This document shows positions 8,359-15,164 of a stretch of DNA of 20,118 nucleotides, one piece after another. The notes beneath the pieces were generated by a model. It ran no database searches and was not told the DNA's origin. It saw only the letters and a list, made by a program, of their open reading frames with translations. This stretch comes from CAYGUK01 sp964352985 (lineage in GTDB: Bacteria; Pseudomonadota; Gammaproteobacteria; JAHCLG01): assembly GCA_964352985.1 (NCBI GenBank), contig CAYGUK010000076.1, forward strand, positions 1 through 20,118. Reading direction: 5' to 3'. The translations under genes were made by a program, and so were the position numbers. Each line of letters begins with the position of its first letter. Position 1 is the stretch's first letter.

Positions 8359-9464
8359 GACTGAAACACCTCTTGATAAAACAGAGGTAAAAAATCGTTT
8401 GGGTTATAACCGACTTCTTTACAAATTCGATTTAATATTTTAGTTGTGTGTTGATTACCAGCTAATACACTTAAATGCTTTGGCAGTGATTTTAATTGCA
8501 ATTGGCAAATAGCCGCATCTTTACTTTGTTTGACTAGAAATAACCGTTTGCTCAAAGGGGTGTGTTTAACAAAATCAAATTCACCACTATTTAAACCAAG
8601 CCCCTCTATATACTGCTCTGCATTCGCTTCATCATTGGGGAAAATTATCAATGTAGCAATGTTGTCTAATATTTGATGACAAATTTCTGATTGTAAAATA
8701 GATTGCGGCGATTGCGTAGTTAACACTAAAAAACAATTTTTTTTCCGTAAAGTTGGGAACCAACGTTTTAATTTTTCTTTAAAATAAGCATTATCTAAAC
8801 ATTGCCAACCTTCTTCATTAATCACCATAAACGGTTTATCACCAGTCAATTGTTGTTCAATCACGTAATACAAATACATCATCATTGCCGCTAACACGTA
8901 ACTGGGCTCGTTATCTAATAAATGGGTGATATCAATTCCTACAATTGATTTGAAATCGAGATTATCGGATTCATGATCGAATAAATAAGCAAACTGACCT
9001 GCTATTGATTGCTCATCAGCTTTCACAAAACGTTTAATAGCGTTAAGCCTAGCAAAATTAATCGGCATAAATTGAATGATGTTTGATAATCGTCGCTCTT
9101 CTTTTGGTAAATTAAAACAACCTTCCACACAATTAAGTAAAGTCATTTCTTCTGCTGCCGATAATTGATCATCATCATTATTTTTAGCGAGTTGAATTAA
9201 AAAGCGTTGTAAAAATGCACGGTTATCCGGTGAGTCGGGTAATTGTAAAGGATTAAGTTTAATAGAATGGTATTGGGATGGCGTTAAGTAAAAATAGTGA
9301 CCTCCCATTGCTCGCACATAAATTTCAGCACTCTGATCGCGATCGAAGATAATGGTTTGCCCATGATAGCGACTAAATTGGCAATTTAAAAAATTTTGTA
9401 ATACCGTTTTACCGGATCCATTACCTCCGAAAATTAAACTATGTCCTTTGGTAATATTATTCAT
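8355..9464 (-). CDS. virB4: VirB4 C-terminal ATPase half, encoded as a separate gene
   Basis: This is the motor domain of VirB4, the largest T4SS ATPase. From the ATG at 9464 it has 369 residues. Walker A GGNGSGKT (13-20) comes almost at once, just after KGHSLIF. Other family motifs are LTTQSPQS (249-256) and ATLIIFPNDEAN. The Walker B region reads VINEEGW (214-220), where relatives usually have an Asp-Glu pair before the Gly/Ala-Trp, so the metal-binding Asp seems replaced by Glu. A GTG at 9473 is another possible start. The ATG gives an 8-nt ATGAATAA overlap with the preceding gene, the same geometry as the dnaC-luxR junction, and is preferred. Together with that gene it makes one normal-length VirB4 of about 810 residues. 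Confidence 0.9.
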   Translation of the reverse strand: MNNITKGHSLIFGGNGSGKTVLQNFLNCQFSRYHGQTIIFDRDQSAEIYVRAMGGHYFYLTPSQYHSIKLNPLQLPDSPDNRAFLQRFLIQLAKNNDDDQLSAAEEMTLLNCVEGCFNLPKEERRLSNIIQFMPINFARLNAIKRFVKADEQSIAGQFAYLFDHESDNLDFKSIVGIDITHLLDNEPSYVLAAMMMYLYYVIEQQLTGDKPFMVINEEGWQCLDNAYFKEKLKRWFPTLRKKNCFLVLTTQSPQSILQSEICHQILDNIATLIIFPNDEANAEQYIEGLGLNSGEFDFVKHTPLSKRLFLVKQSKDAAICQLQLKSLPKHLSVLAGNQHTTKILNRICKEVGYNPNDFLPLFYQEVFQS

Positions 9465-10776
9465 GATTACCACTCACATGAAAATTAAAATAATAAGGTG
9501 TCTTAGCTTGGGTGGTGAGCATAGTCACCGCACCACCTAAATGGTTTTTATTAAATTCACCTTTTGGATAATTATGTAATGGACAAAAATCTACAAAGTT
9601 ACGTGAGCTCACTCTCGCCCGACGTGGCAGATAACTAAAATTTCCCGGAATTTGCGACCAGAAAGCCGGCTCTTGACCGATACTTTCACGAACAACCACG
9701 CAACCGACTTCTGTATAATTACTACTAATTGCATAAACTTGTTCATCAAGTATTGTTAAATCATCTGCAAACACACAAATACTATGGTAATGATGTCCAA
9801 AAATTAAATTATCACTGATTAATTCATCTCGCGCTGATTCTAATGCTTCAATTTGAGATACGGCAGGATCATTATTATGACTCAATTTACGTTGTTGTCT
9901 CGCAATTGCTGAATCAGCGCTTTGTTTATCTTCTGGTAGAAAAATATGTGTGCTTATTAATTCACAATCTTGCTGATATAATTTATCAAACATCACACTA
10001 CTACTATTATTGCCATATTGTTTTAATGACAACATGGCAGCATATTGTTTTGAATTAGCATCCCATTCAATTGCTCGACCGAAATAAATTCGGCTAGATG
10101 GAATATAAGTGGCAATATTTTGGTGAGGATAAATATAATCGCGATATTTGCCATGATTAATCAACATCCCCAAAAAGCGTAACAATTCAGGTCGACCATC
10201 AATCTCACTCAATTGTCGTGGTGAAAATTGATTGAGCTGTGAAAAATAATGACCCACACATTCTTGCAAACTGTTTTGTTGATAGTTAAGACTTAATTCA
10301 CGTGATTGCTTAACTGACTTACTTGATAACCATTTTCCAAAACGTGCCCCCTTTCCAATCGCACCAGAGCGAATCCCTCTATACACCAATGTAATATAAA
10401 TCGAATTTTGAAAATGGTTAGTCAAACTAAATTGTTCAAAATATTTTTGATTTAAAGATTTCGCGAAATTACAATTAAAATTTCCGCTTAATTCACTTTC
10501 GATTTTATGTCGATGAGTATGAACATAAATTGCGACTTCATGACCACCTAATAAAACACAATCATGCCAACATTGTTGTAGTAGATTTACATGATTATCT
10601 GTTTTTAAATCAACATCGATTCCTTGAATTAATAAAGTTGTACCGAGCTGCCCATTACGAGTAACAAAATATTCAGGGCTTTTCAAATAACTTATTGGAA
10701 TATGTTTCGACATTGGCAATTCGGCATTTTGTAATCGGCGGCAATCATTCGTCGTGATCATACTAAAAAGGCTCAT
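9457..10776 (-). CDS. virB4: VirB4 N-terminal half (CagE/TrbE/VirB domain), encoded as a separate gene
   Basis: This carries the N-terminal domain of VirB4, which contacts VirB3, VirB8 and the core complex. Family landmarks are the early HIPISYLKSPEYFVTRNGQL stretch, the QSIQECVGHYFSQLNQF-like region and the strongly conserved end: AFWSQIPGNFSYLPRRAR, SSRNFVDFCPLHNYP and PYYFNFHVSG. The frame stops 5 residues after FNFHV, exactly where a one-piece VirB4 would run into Walker A. Start codons are possible at 10785 (GTG), 10776 (ATG) and 10761 (ATG), all beside or inside the virB3 end, and none has a decisive ribosome binding site. A single +1 shift would join this frame to the ATPase gene. Confidence 0.9.
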   Translation of the reverse strand: MSLFSMITTNDCRRLQNAELPMSKHIPISYLKSPEYFVTRNGQLGTTLLIQGIDVDLKTDNHVNLLQQCWHDCVLLGGHEVAIYVHTHRHKIESELSGNFNCNFAKSLNQKYFEQFSLTNHFQNSIYITLVYRGIRSGAIGKGARFGKWLSSKSVKQSRELSLNYQQNSLQECVGHYFSQLNQFSPRQLSEIDGRPELLRFLGMLINHGKYRDYIYPHQNIATYIPSSRIYFGRAIEWDANSKQYAAMLSLKQYGNNSSSVMFDKLYQQDCELISTHIFLPEDKQSADSAIARQQRKLSHNNDPAVSQIEALESARDELISDNLIFGHHYHSICVFADDLTILDEQVYAISSNYTEVGCVVVRESIGQEPAFWSQIPGNFSYLPRRARVSSRNFVDFCPLHNYPKGEFNKNHLGGAVTMLTTQAKTPYYFNFHVSGNHE

Positions 10777-11059
10777 AACTAGCACATCCCCAATATTTAT
10801 AATTTGTCACTCCGACACAACGAAGATTACTTGCAATTACACTCATTAATTGATAATCAACATAACAAAGAATCATGCCGCCAATATGAAAACCCAGAGA
10901 TAAAAAAAGTGTTAATAATATTTGTGAACTAGCAATAAATAAAATAGAACAAGCTATCAAATTAATGATGAAATATTCTAATGTCACACCCAACATCATA
11001 GTTGGTCGGGTAATACCTTTAAAAATAGGTGAGATGATTAGTTCACAGGATTCCCTCAT
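10763..11059 (-). CDS. virB3: VirB3-family inner-membrane T4SS protein
   Basis: VirB3 is a small membrane protein that associates with VirB4. The 98 residues contain the family start pattern IFKGITRPTMMLGVTLEYF and two closely spaced hydrophobic segments (IINLIACSILFIA and ILLTLFLSLGFHIGGMILC). A polar C-terminus ends YWGCASYEPF. The ATG overlaps the virB2 stop by 4 nt (ATGA). In some systems VirB3 is fused to VirB4; here the genes overlap but stay in different frames. Confidence 0.92.
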   Translation of the reverse strand: MRESCELIISPIFKGITRPTMMLGVTLEYFIINLIACSILFIASSQILLTLFLSLGFHIGGMILCYVDYQLMSVIASNLRCVGVTNYKYWGCASYEPF

Positions 11060-11277
11060 GTTCCAAATCCCATATTGCTTGCAATAATTGCACTACCAAA
11101 AATCAACATCAAACTAAACACAGTCCAAAGCAGTGTTCGTGTTTGAAACCGATGCGAAAAAAATGTTTCATATCCCATATAAACGATTGCTAATACCGCA
11201 ATTCCTTTAACCGGCGAAGCTGTAAAAACAGCAATGAGTGCGCTTAAAGCTTGTGAAAAAATAGCACCCGGATCCAT
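11056..11277 (-). CDS. virB2: VirB2-like major pilin, unusually short
   Basis: VirB2 is the T4SS pilus subunit. The 73 residues hold the mature-pilin pattern: a first hydrophobic segment (GIAVLAIVYMGYETFF), a short basic loop (SHRFQTRT) and a second hydrophobic segment (LLWTVFSLMLIFGSAIIASNMG). Unlike most family members there is no long cleavable signal peptide before the mature region. The upstream frame is open for about 20 codons but offers no ATG, GTG or TTG, and AGAGGG lies at good spacing before the chosen ATG. The family call rests on hydrophobic pattern and position. Confidence 0.82.
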   Translation of the reverse strand: MDPGAIFSQALSALIAVFTASPVKGIAVLAIVYMGYETFFSHRFQTRTLLWTVFSLMLIFGSAIIASNMGFGT

Positions 11278-11298
11278 AGTTTCCCTCTCTTTAATAGG

Positions 11299-11364
11299 TG
11301 GATAGTGACAACACCACAGCGAACGTAAAGATTTCTAATGTTAAATAAACATTGCCACTATCCA
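11299..11364 (-). repeat. Inverted repeats in the leader between the small genes and virB2
   Basis: tggatagtg (11299-11307) and cactatcca (11356-11364) are perfectly complementary. They enclose a smaller hairpin, aatgtt (11337-11342) with aacatt (11348-11353). On the minus strand this would fold just upstream of the virB2 ribosome binding site. It may be an mRNA processing or stability element that allows extra pilin synthesis. No function is shown. Confidence 0.35.
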
Positions 11365-11371
11365 TAAAAGA

Positions 11372-11584
11372 TTAATTCAACGTATTTTGATTTGAAAAGC
11401 GTTGAAAATTTCCAACAAAATTAGTGATAATTTTTTTTAGACCAGCAACATCACTTTCAGTCACAGGTGAAAATCGATTTAATAAATTTCTTGAAAACAA
11501 CTCAATCCAAAGTTCAACACTTACTGGATCTGTAAATTTTTCATTACTGGCATTCTTACTCTTTAATTTCATATAAATAGCCAT
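11372..11584 (-). CDS. Small hypothetical protein upstream of virB2
   Basis: A 70-residue polar protein with no membrane segment, probably cytoplasmic and mostly helical (SVELWIELFSRNLLNRF, VAGLKKIITNFVGNFQRF). GGGAG lies 8 nt before the ATG. It starts 17 nt after the stop of the other small gene and is read in the same direction as the T4SS operon. The position parallels the small lvr genes before lvhB2 in Legionella, but no sequence similarity was recognised and it is not CsrA-like. Confidence 0.6.
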   Translation of the reverse strand: MAIYMKLKSKNASNEKFTDPVSVELWIELFSRNLLNRFSPVTESDVAGLKKIITNFVGNFQRFSNQNTLN

Positions 11585-11600
11585 GGTAATTACTCCCTAC

Positions 11601-11798
11601 TCAGACTTGTGTTAATAATTTAATTTCAGATAAAGCCCGTGTGGCCCTTTCTAATAAAAAAGATGTATGTTTAGAGGGGTGTTCATCATGAAACTTTTGC
11701 CAGTTAGACACTTGCCAATTAACGATGTCATTGATAATCAGATAAGTACCATGACTTAGTTTCTTTTTGTGAATAATGATTTTTTTCACTTCACCCAT
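11601..11798 (-). CDS. Small hypothetical protein heading the T4SS operon
   Basis: A 65-residue, basic, soluble protein beginning MGEVKKIIIHKKKLSHGTYL, with one aromatic-rich patch (DIVNWQVSNWQKF). No family was recognised and the ribosome binding site is weak. It is the first gene on the minus strand before the divergent intergenic region, so it probably opens the T4SS transcript. A regulatory or DNA-binding role is possible from its charge and position only. Confidence 0.5.
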   Translation of the reverse strand: MGEVKKIIIHKKKLSHGTYLIINDIVNWQVSNWQKFHDEHPSKHTSFLLERATRALSEIKLLTQV

Positions 11799-12003
11799 TT
11801 TTCAAACCATTTGTTTAACTCTTGGGTATAGTTTAGGAAATAATTCATCAATTTAACCTAGGGGAATTCCTAAATAAATGTGTGTATTCAAATTAATTTA
11901 TTGCTACCAATAATTTTCCAAGTGGACAATAGCGATTAATTTTATTGCTTTATTTATTTCAATTTAGTTAAATATGCAAAAATAATATAACCAGGAAATA
12001 TAT
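11799..12003. promoter_or_regulatory. Divergent intergenic region between the T4SS operon and the orphan gene
   Basis: About 205 bp of very AT-rich DNA between divergently read genes, so it must hold promoters for both directions. A small palindrome (ggaattcc, near 11864) lies inside it. AGGAAA sits 7 nt before the ATG at 12004. No promoter boxes could be assigned with confidence. Confidence 0.45.
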
Positions 12004-12360
12004 ATGGCCTACTCAGTAATAAATAAGTCATTTAATCACTTATTTACTAATTTTGTTAGAGATAACTTAAATGATAAAATACTTGATCCAAATTCAGTTT
12101 CTTTTCAACAAGATGATATTTATATTCATAACAGCACAAGAGTAAAAGATACCCCGCTTTTGGTGACTGAAGGTTTTGCTTATTTTAAAATTTCATTCGT
12201 TAGTCAATTGGCAGCAAGTTGGATGCTTCTTAGTTTTTCTGTGACAACAAACACCAGAATGAGAATGAAACCTGAAGATAATGAACCCAAACTCAATTTC
12301 GGTAAAATAAGTGATGCGCCTCTTTATGACATTATAAAACCAATGATAAAGCGTCGATAA
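12004..12360 (+). CDS. Orphan hypothetical protein
   Basis: A 118-residue soluble protein with a good ribosome binding site (AGGAAA). The N-terminal half is polar (MAYSVINKSFNHLFTNF). A central hydrophobic stretch (LAASWMLLSFSV) is too short and interrupted to be a clear membrane helix. The C-terminus is basic (IIKPMIKRR). It lies alone on the plus strand between the T4SS operon and the replication operon, convergent with the latter. No family was recognised. It could be a regulator, an anti-restriction-type accessory or a secreted substrate; nothing in the sequence decides. Confidence 0.6.
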   Translation: MAYSVINKSFNHLFTNFVRDNLNDKILDPNSVSFQQDDIYIHNSTRVKDTPLLVTEGFAYFKISFVSQLAASWMLLSFSVTTNTRMRMKPEDNEPKLNFGKISDAPLYDIIKPMIKRR

Positions 12361-12392
12361 CTTCTATCATTGTAAAAATGAGCCACATTATC

Positions 12393-12647
12393 TTAACAAA
12401 TAAAATTAAATAATTGATTAAGTTTAAGTGCCAAATCAAAACTGTTTTTACAAAATAGTTTTTGGCGAATATTAGTTAAGTGGTATTCCACAGTTTTTCG
12501 AGAGACGTGATTATTTTCAGCAACGCTTTGTATATCTCGTAAATCTAACAATGATAGCGCAATTCTCGTTTCTTTCACCGTCAAACTCTGATTACAATAT
12601 TGCTCACCTAAAGGCAATGACTCCGTTATTTGCATAGGTTTATTCAT
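12393..12647 (-). CDS. Stand-alone LuxR/GerE-type helix-turn-helix regulator
   Basis: The 84-residue protein is almost entirely one LuxR-type DNA-binding domain. The pattern LTVKETRIALSLLDLRDIQS is followed by the recognition region VSRKTVEYHLTNIRQKL (48-64), both close to the family consensus. There is no receiver or autoinducer domain, so activity would depend on expression level or partners. It is the last gene of the replication operon, overlapping the helicase-loader stop by 8 nt (ATGAATAA). Plausible targets are the T4SS operon or its own operon; this is inference. Confidence 0.85.
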   Translation of the reverse strand: MNKPMQITESLPLGEQYCNQSLTVKETRIALSLLDLRDIQSVAENNHVSRKTVEYHLTNIRQKLFCKNSFDLALKLNQLFNFIC

Positions 12648-13356
12648 TATTACACTCTACCTTATGAGTTCGATATGATGGCCAATCAAAAGCAAAGACA
12701 GCCGATTTTTCTAATAGTCGATCGATGATCACATTTCCAAGCATTGTTTTCAGTGACTCTACATTTTGATTACTGATCACAATCATTGGTTTTGACATTT
12801 CGTAGCGACTGTTTACTACATCAAATAACAAATTTCGCTCAAAGTCTGATAGATTGGGATTACCACTACAACCCCGATCAATTTCGTCAATGATTAATAA
12901 TTCTGGATGGATAAAACTTCGAATAATTTGTTGTTCAGTTTTTAATATGCGTTTATTAAAAGATTCTCGAACCATGCGATAGATATTACTTGCTTTGGTA
13001 TATTTCACGGAATGTTCATCATCTAACAATGCATTCATTATTGCAGCAACAATATGCGTTTTACCCGGACCCGGTTTACCAACAAATATCAAACCTGCAC
13101 CAATCTCATATTGTGCTTTGAATTGAGCAACATAATTCTTTAAACAGTAAATAACTTTTTGTTGCTGAGGATAATCAAAATTTAAATTATCCAATGTTGA
13201 ATGTTTAAAACGATTCGGGATATTGGCATTAATGCGATTTGACTCAAGACGTAATTTTTTTAAGTTAAGTCTAACCTGCTCTTCACGATATCGCATTAAA
13301 TCATCAAAACTCATCATTTTATCAAATGTCTTATTAATCATTTTCATTTTCTTCAT
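12640..13356 (-). CDS. dnaC: DnaC-like replicative helicase loader (AAA+ ATPase)
   Basis: DnaC/IstB-type ATPases load the replicative DnaB helicase onto DNA. The 238 residues include Walker A GKPGPGKT (93-100), Walker B LLIIDEID (153-160), a sensor-1-like stretch (MIVISNQNVES) and a conserved end with IIDRLLEKSAVFAFDWPSYR. The N-terminal part is basic and could bind helicase. There is no transposase neighbour of the istA type, and the partner gene is a replication protein, so helicase loader is preferred over IstB. The start overlaps the preceding gene by 23 nt; ATGs at 13347 and 13341 are also possible. Confidence 0.86.
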   Translation of the reverse strand: MKKMKMINKTFDKMMSFDDLMRYREEQVRLNLKKLRLESNRINANIPNRFKHSTLDNLNFDYPQQQKVIYCLKNYVAQFKAQYEIGAGLIFVGKPGPGKTHIVAAIMNALLDDEHSVKYTKASNIYRMVRESFNKRILKTEQQIIRSFIHPELLIIDEIDRGCSGNPNLSDFERNLLFDVVNSRYEMSKPMIVISNQNVESLKTMLGNVIIDRLLEKSAVFAFDWPSYRTHKVECNNE

Positions 13357-14275
13357 AGCCCTCTAATAATGACGGATTGCCTGATAAATCTGTTTTATAT
13401 TCGGTCTCACAATGAGAAACCGCAGCCACGGCTTTGTCGTCACCTTTAACTTGCGACTGCGATTTCTGTTTTGCCCGAAGATCATTTGCCAGAATAGTTT
13501 GAATATATTCCCAACGAAAACTACCAACACCTTGCACAGCAATAGCTTTGTCGATTGCATGCGCTACATCTTCCAAATCAATTTCATTGCTGGCTAATGT
13601 GTTAATTACTTCTTGGATTTTATTTTTTGCAATGTAGTGTTCAGAAAAACCCGCTTGTTGAAACAATTTGAGTATATGACTTTTGCGAAAATGAGATCGA
13701 TCTTGATCTCTATCTTCTTCTAGATCTTTATTACTATTATGGATTGTGCCTGTTGGTAATAATTGATTTTTACCTTTCCAATTCTTACCCATCATTTTGG
13801 GTTCAGAATTGATTGTGCCCTTTAGGACAAATTGCTGATTTTCATATTTATTTTTTAATGTATCGGCATGGATTTTAGCAATCTTATTTTTAGATTTTGT
13901 TTTACCTTGAATGATGTCATAGAGTTTTAAATATAATTTTTGCTTATCTAAATAAAACCATATTTTGGGTGGCGAACCTTTCTTTTTTTCAAAAAAGAAA
14001 TCTTGCGCTTTTAATTGTGTGCGAGCTGTGCGTTGCTCTTTTTCTGATAAAGCTGTTAATTCAGTAATTTTAGTTTGTGATAAGGTCCACCATCCATGAT
14101 TGGTTTTCGCCATATCAGAAGATGACATATAAATACACTGCGATAAAAATACCGCGCTACCAATTCCAATATCTAAACATTTTAATGCGGGATTAAAAGC
14201 GATTGGTCTAGATAATAAAAAATCAACAATAGAAATTATTTCTTGAGTAAGATTGCTGTCCATCTGCTTTAACAT
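13334..14275 (-). CDS. Phage/plasmid-type replication initiation protein (O-like)
   Basis: The 313 residues resemble two-domain replisome organisers of phages and phage-like elements. The N-terminal half looks like a winged helix (GWWTLSQTKITELTALSEKEQRTARTQL, with a beta-hairpin PKIWFYLDKQKLY), which would bind the origin. A Lys-rich linker follows, with a charged DLEEDRDQDR patch. The C-terminal region (SEHYIAKNKIQEVI to WEYIQTILANDLRAKQ) may contact the helicase or its loader. GGAAGG sits just before the ATG. It is first in an operon with the DnaC-like gene, the classic O-P arrangement. In such systems the origin can lie inside this gene; I did not find clear iterons. Family call is by pattern and context. 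Confidence 0.68.
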   Translation of the reverse strand: MLKQMDSNLTQEIISIVDFLLSRPIAFNPALKCLDIGIGSAVFLSQCIYMSSSDMAKTNHGWWTLSQTKITELTALSEKEQRTARTQLKAQDFFFEKKKGSPPKIWFYLDKQKLYLKLYDIIQGKTKSKNKIAKIHADTLKNKYENQQFVLKGTINSEPKMMGKNWKGKNQLLPTGTIHNSNKDLEEDRDQDRSHFRKSHILKLFQQAGFSEHYIAKNKIQEVINTLASNEIDLEDVAHAIDKAIAVQGVGSFRWEYIQTILANDLRAKQKSQSQVKGDDKAVAAVSHCETEYKTDLSGNPSLLEGYEENEND

Positions 14276-14471
14276 AGTTACCTTCCAGTTAGTTAAAATC
14301 GTCTGTTATGAACATTTGGCAAATGTGATAATATTAAGAAAGATGCTCAATAACAGATGTATAAAAGCACATAACTTATTGAGTTAGCGTAATATCGCTA
14401 ATAGCATCGAGTACAATTCGTACTATAACAACGTTTTGTACTCGATGCAACCTATTTTTTAGAAGGCTAAA
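14276..14471. promoter_or_regulatory. Divergent control region with operator-like inverted repeats
   Basis: This 196-bp region separates the replication operon from the divergent S24 repressor. It contains acattt-ggc-aaatgt (14312-14326), ttagcg-taatat-cgctaa (14384-14401) and a long perfect repeat, gcatcgagtacaa (14404-14416) with ttgtactcgatgc (14436-14448). AGAAGG precedes the repressor ATG and GGAAGG precedes the replication-gene ATG. Promoter boxes were not assigned. Confidence 0.7.
14404..14448. promoter_or_regulatory. Perfect 13-bp inverted repeat, probable repressor operator
   Basis: The arms gcatcgagtacaa and ttgtactcgatgc match exactly across a 19-bp spacer, 23 bp before the repressor ATG. 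The TTGTAC half-site occurs in both arms, and a further gtac (14420-14423) lies in the spacer, so two overlapping dimer sites are possible. Position suggests autoregulation by the adjacent XRE/S24 protein. Confidence 0.6.
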
Positions 14472-15164
14472 ATGACTGAAGTTAAAGATAATCGGATTGA
14501 AATGGAAATTGCGAGCCGTATTCGCCAAGCACGTGAAAAGGCGGGTCTAAGTCTTAGTCAATTAGGTAAACTAATTGATGTTACTGGTAGCGGCATTGGT
14601 CATTGGGAAAATGCCAGAAGAGTTCCTGGCGTGCCTGATATTATTAAACTTGCATCAGCATTAAAAATATCGCCGCAGTATTTAGCTTGTCTTGATGATA
14701 ATGATTTTATTCCTTTTGCCTTACCTGTTTTAAATTTAGAACAAACGATCAATTATAAAAAATTCACCCCTGCTCATCTTGCCGATCAAATTATTAAGCA
14801 ATCAGGTGTTTCACATTTATATATCGATAACCAGCTTGCAGAGAATATCAGCCAACATACTTTTGCAATTAAAGTGCAAGATGAAAGTATGAAGCCTAAT
14901 TTTAATTTAGGTGATCATGTTATTATTGATCCTGAATTTAATTTAGCACCCAATGATATTGTCTTAATTAAATTAAAAAATGAAGAGTTGCCAATTTTAC
15001 GACAAGTGCAACAACTTAAAAAAACCGCTGATAATAAGCCTATTTTTGAGTTAGTTGCTTTAAATTCAGATTGGCCAGTTGATAGAATTACAGATCCTGA
15101 TCAATATGATTTGATTGGTGTTATGGTGGCGCACCTTGCTTATCATGCAAAGATTCGCGCATAA
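14472..15164 (+). CDS. XRE-family repressor with C-terminal S24/LexA-like domain (CI-like)
   Basis: The 230-residue protein has an XRE helix-turn-helix (about 13-72: IRQAREKAGLSLSQLGKLID, GSGIGHWENARRVPG) and an S24 peptidase-like domain (about 130-220). The nucleophile Ser139 sits in the usual context QDESMKPNF before GDHVIIDP. The general-base lysine expected near EELPILRQVQ (171-180) is absent, and the linker shows no Ala-Gly cleavage pair. It may therefore dimerise like CI without self-cleavage. It is divergent from the replication operon and preceded by operator-like repeats. Its 3' end overlaps a convergent small gene by 44 bp. AGAAGG is 5 nt before the ATG. Confidence 0.9.
   Translation: MTEVKDNRIEMEIASRIRQAREKAGLSLSQLGKLIDVTGSGIGHWENARRVPGVPDIIKLASALKISPQYLACLDDNDFIPFALPVLNLEQTINYKKFTPAHLADQIIKQSGVSHLYIDNQLAENISQHTFAIKVQDESMKPNFNLGDHVIIDPEFNLAPNDIVLIKLKNEELPILRQVQQLKKTADNKPIFELVALNSDWPVDRITDPDQYDLIGVMVAHLAYHAKIRA

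Noticed and set aside
12640..13356. DnaC-like ATPase as IstB of an IS21 transposon
   Set aside because: No istA transposase is adjacent, and the upstream overlapping partner is a replication-type protein, so helicase loader is the better reading.
13363..13597. Frames inside the replication-protein gene on both strands
   Set aside because: They are shadows of the 13334-14275 gene, with no ribosome binding sites or known motifs.
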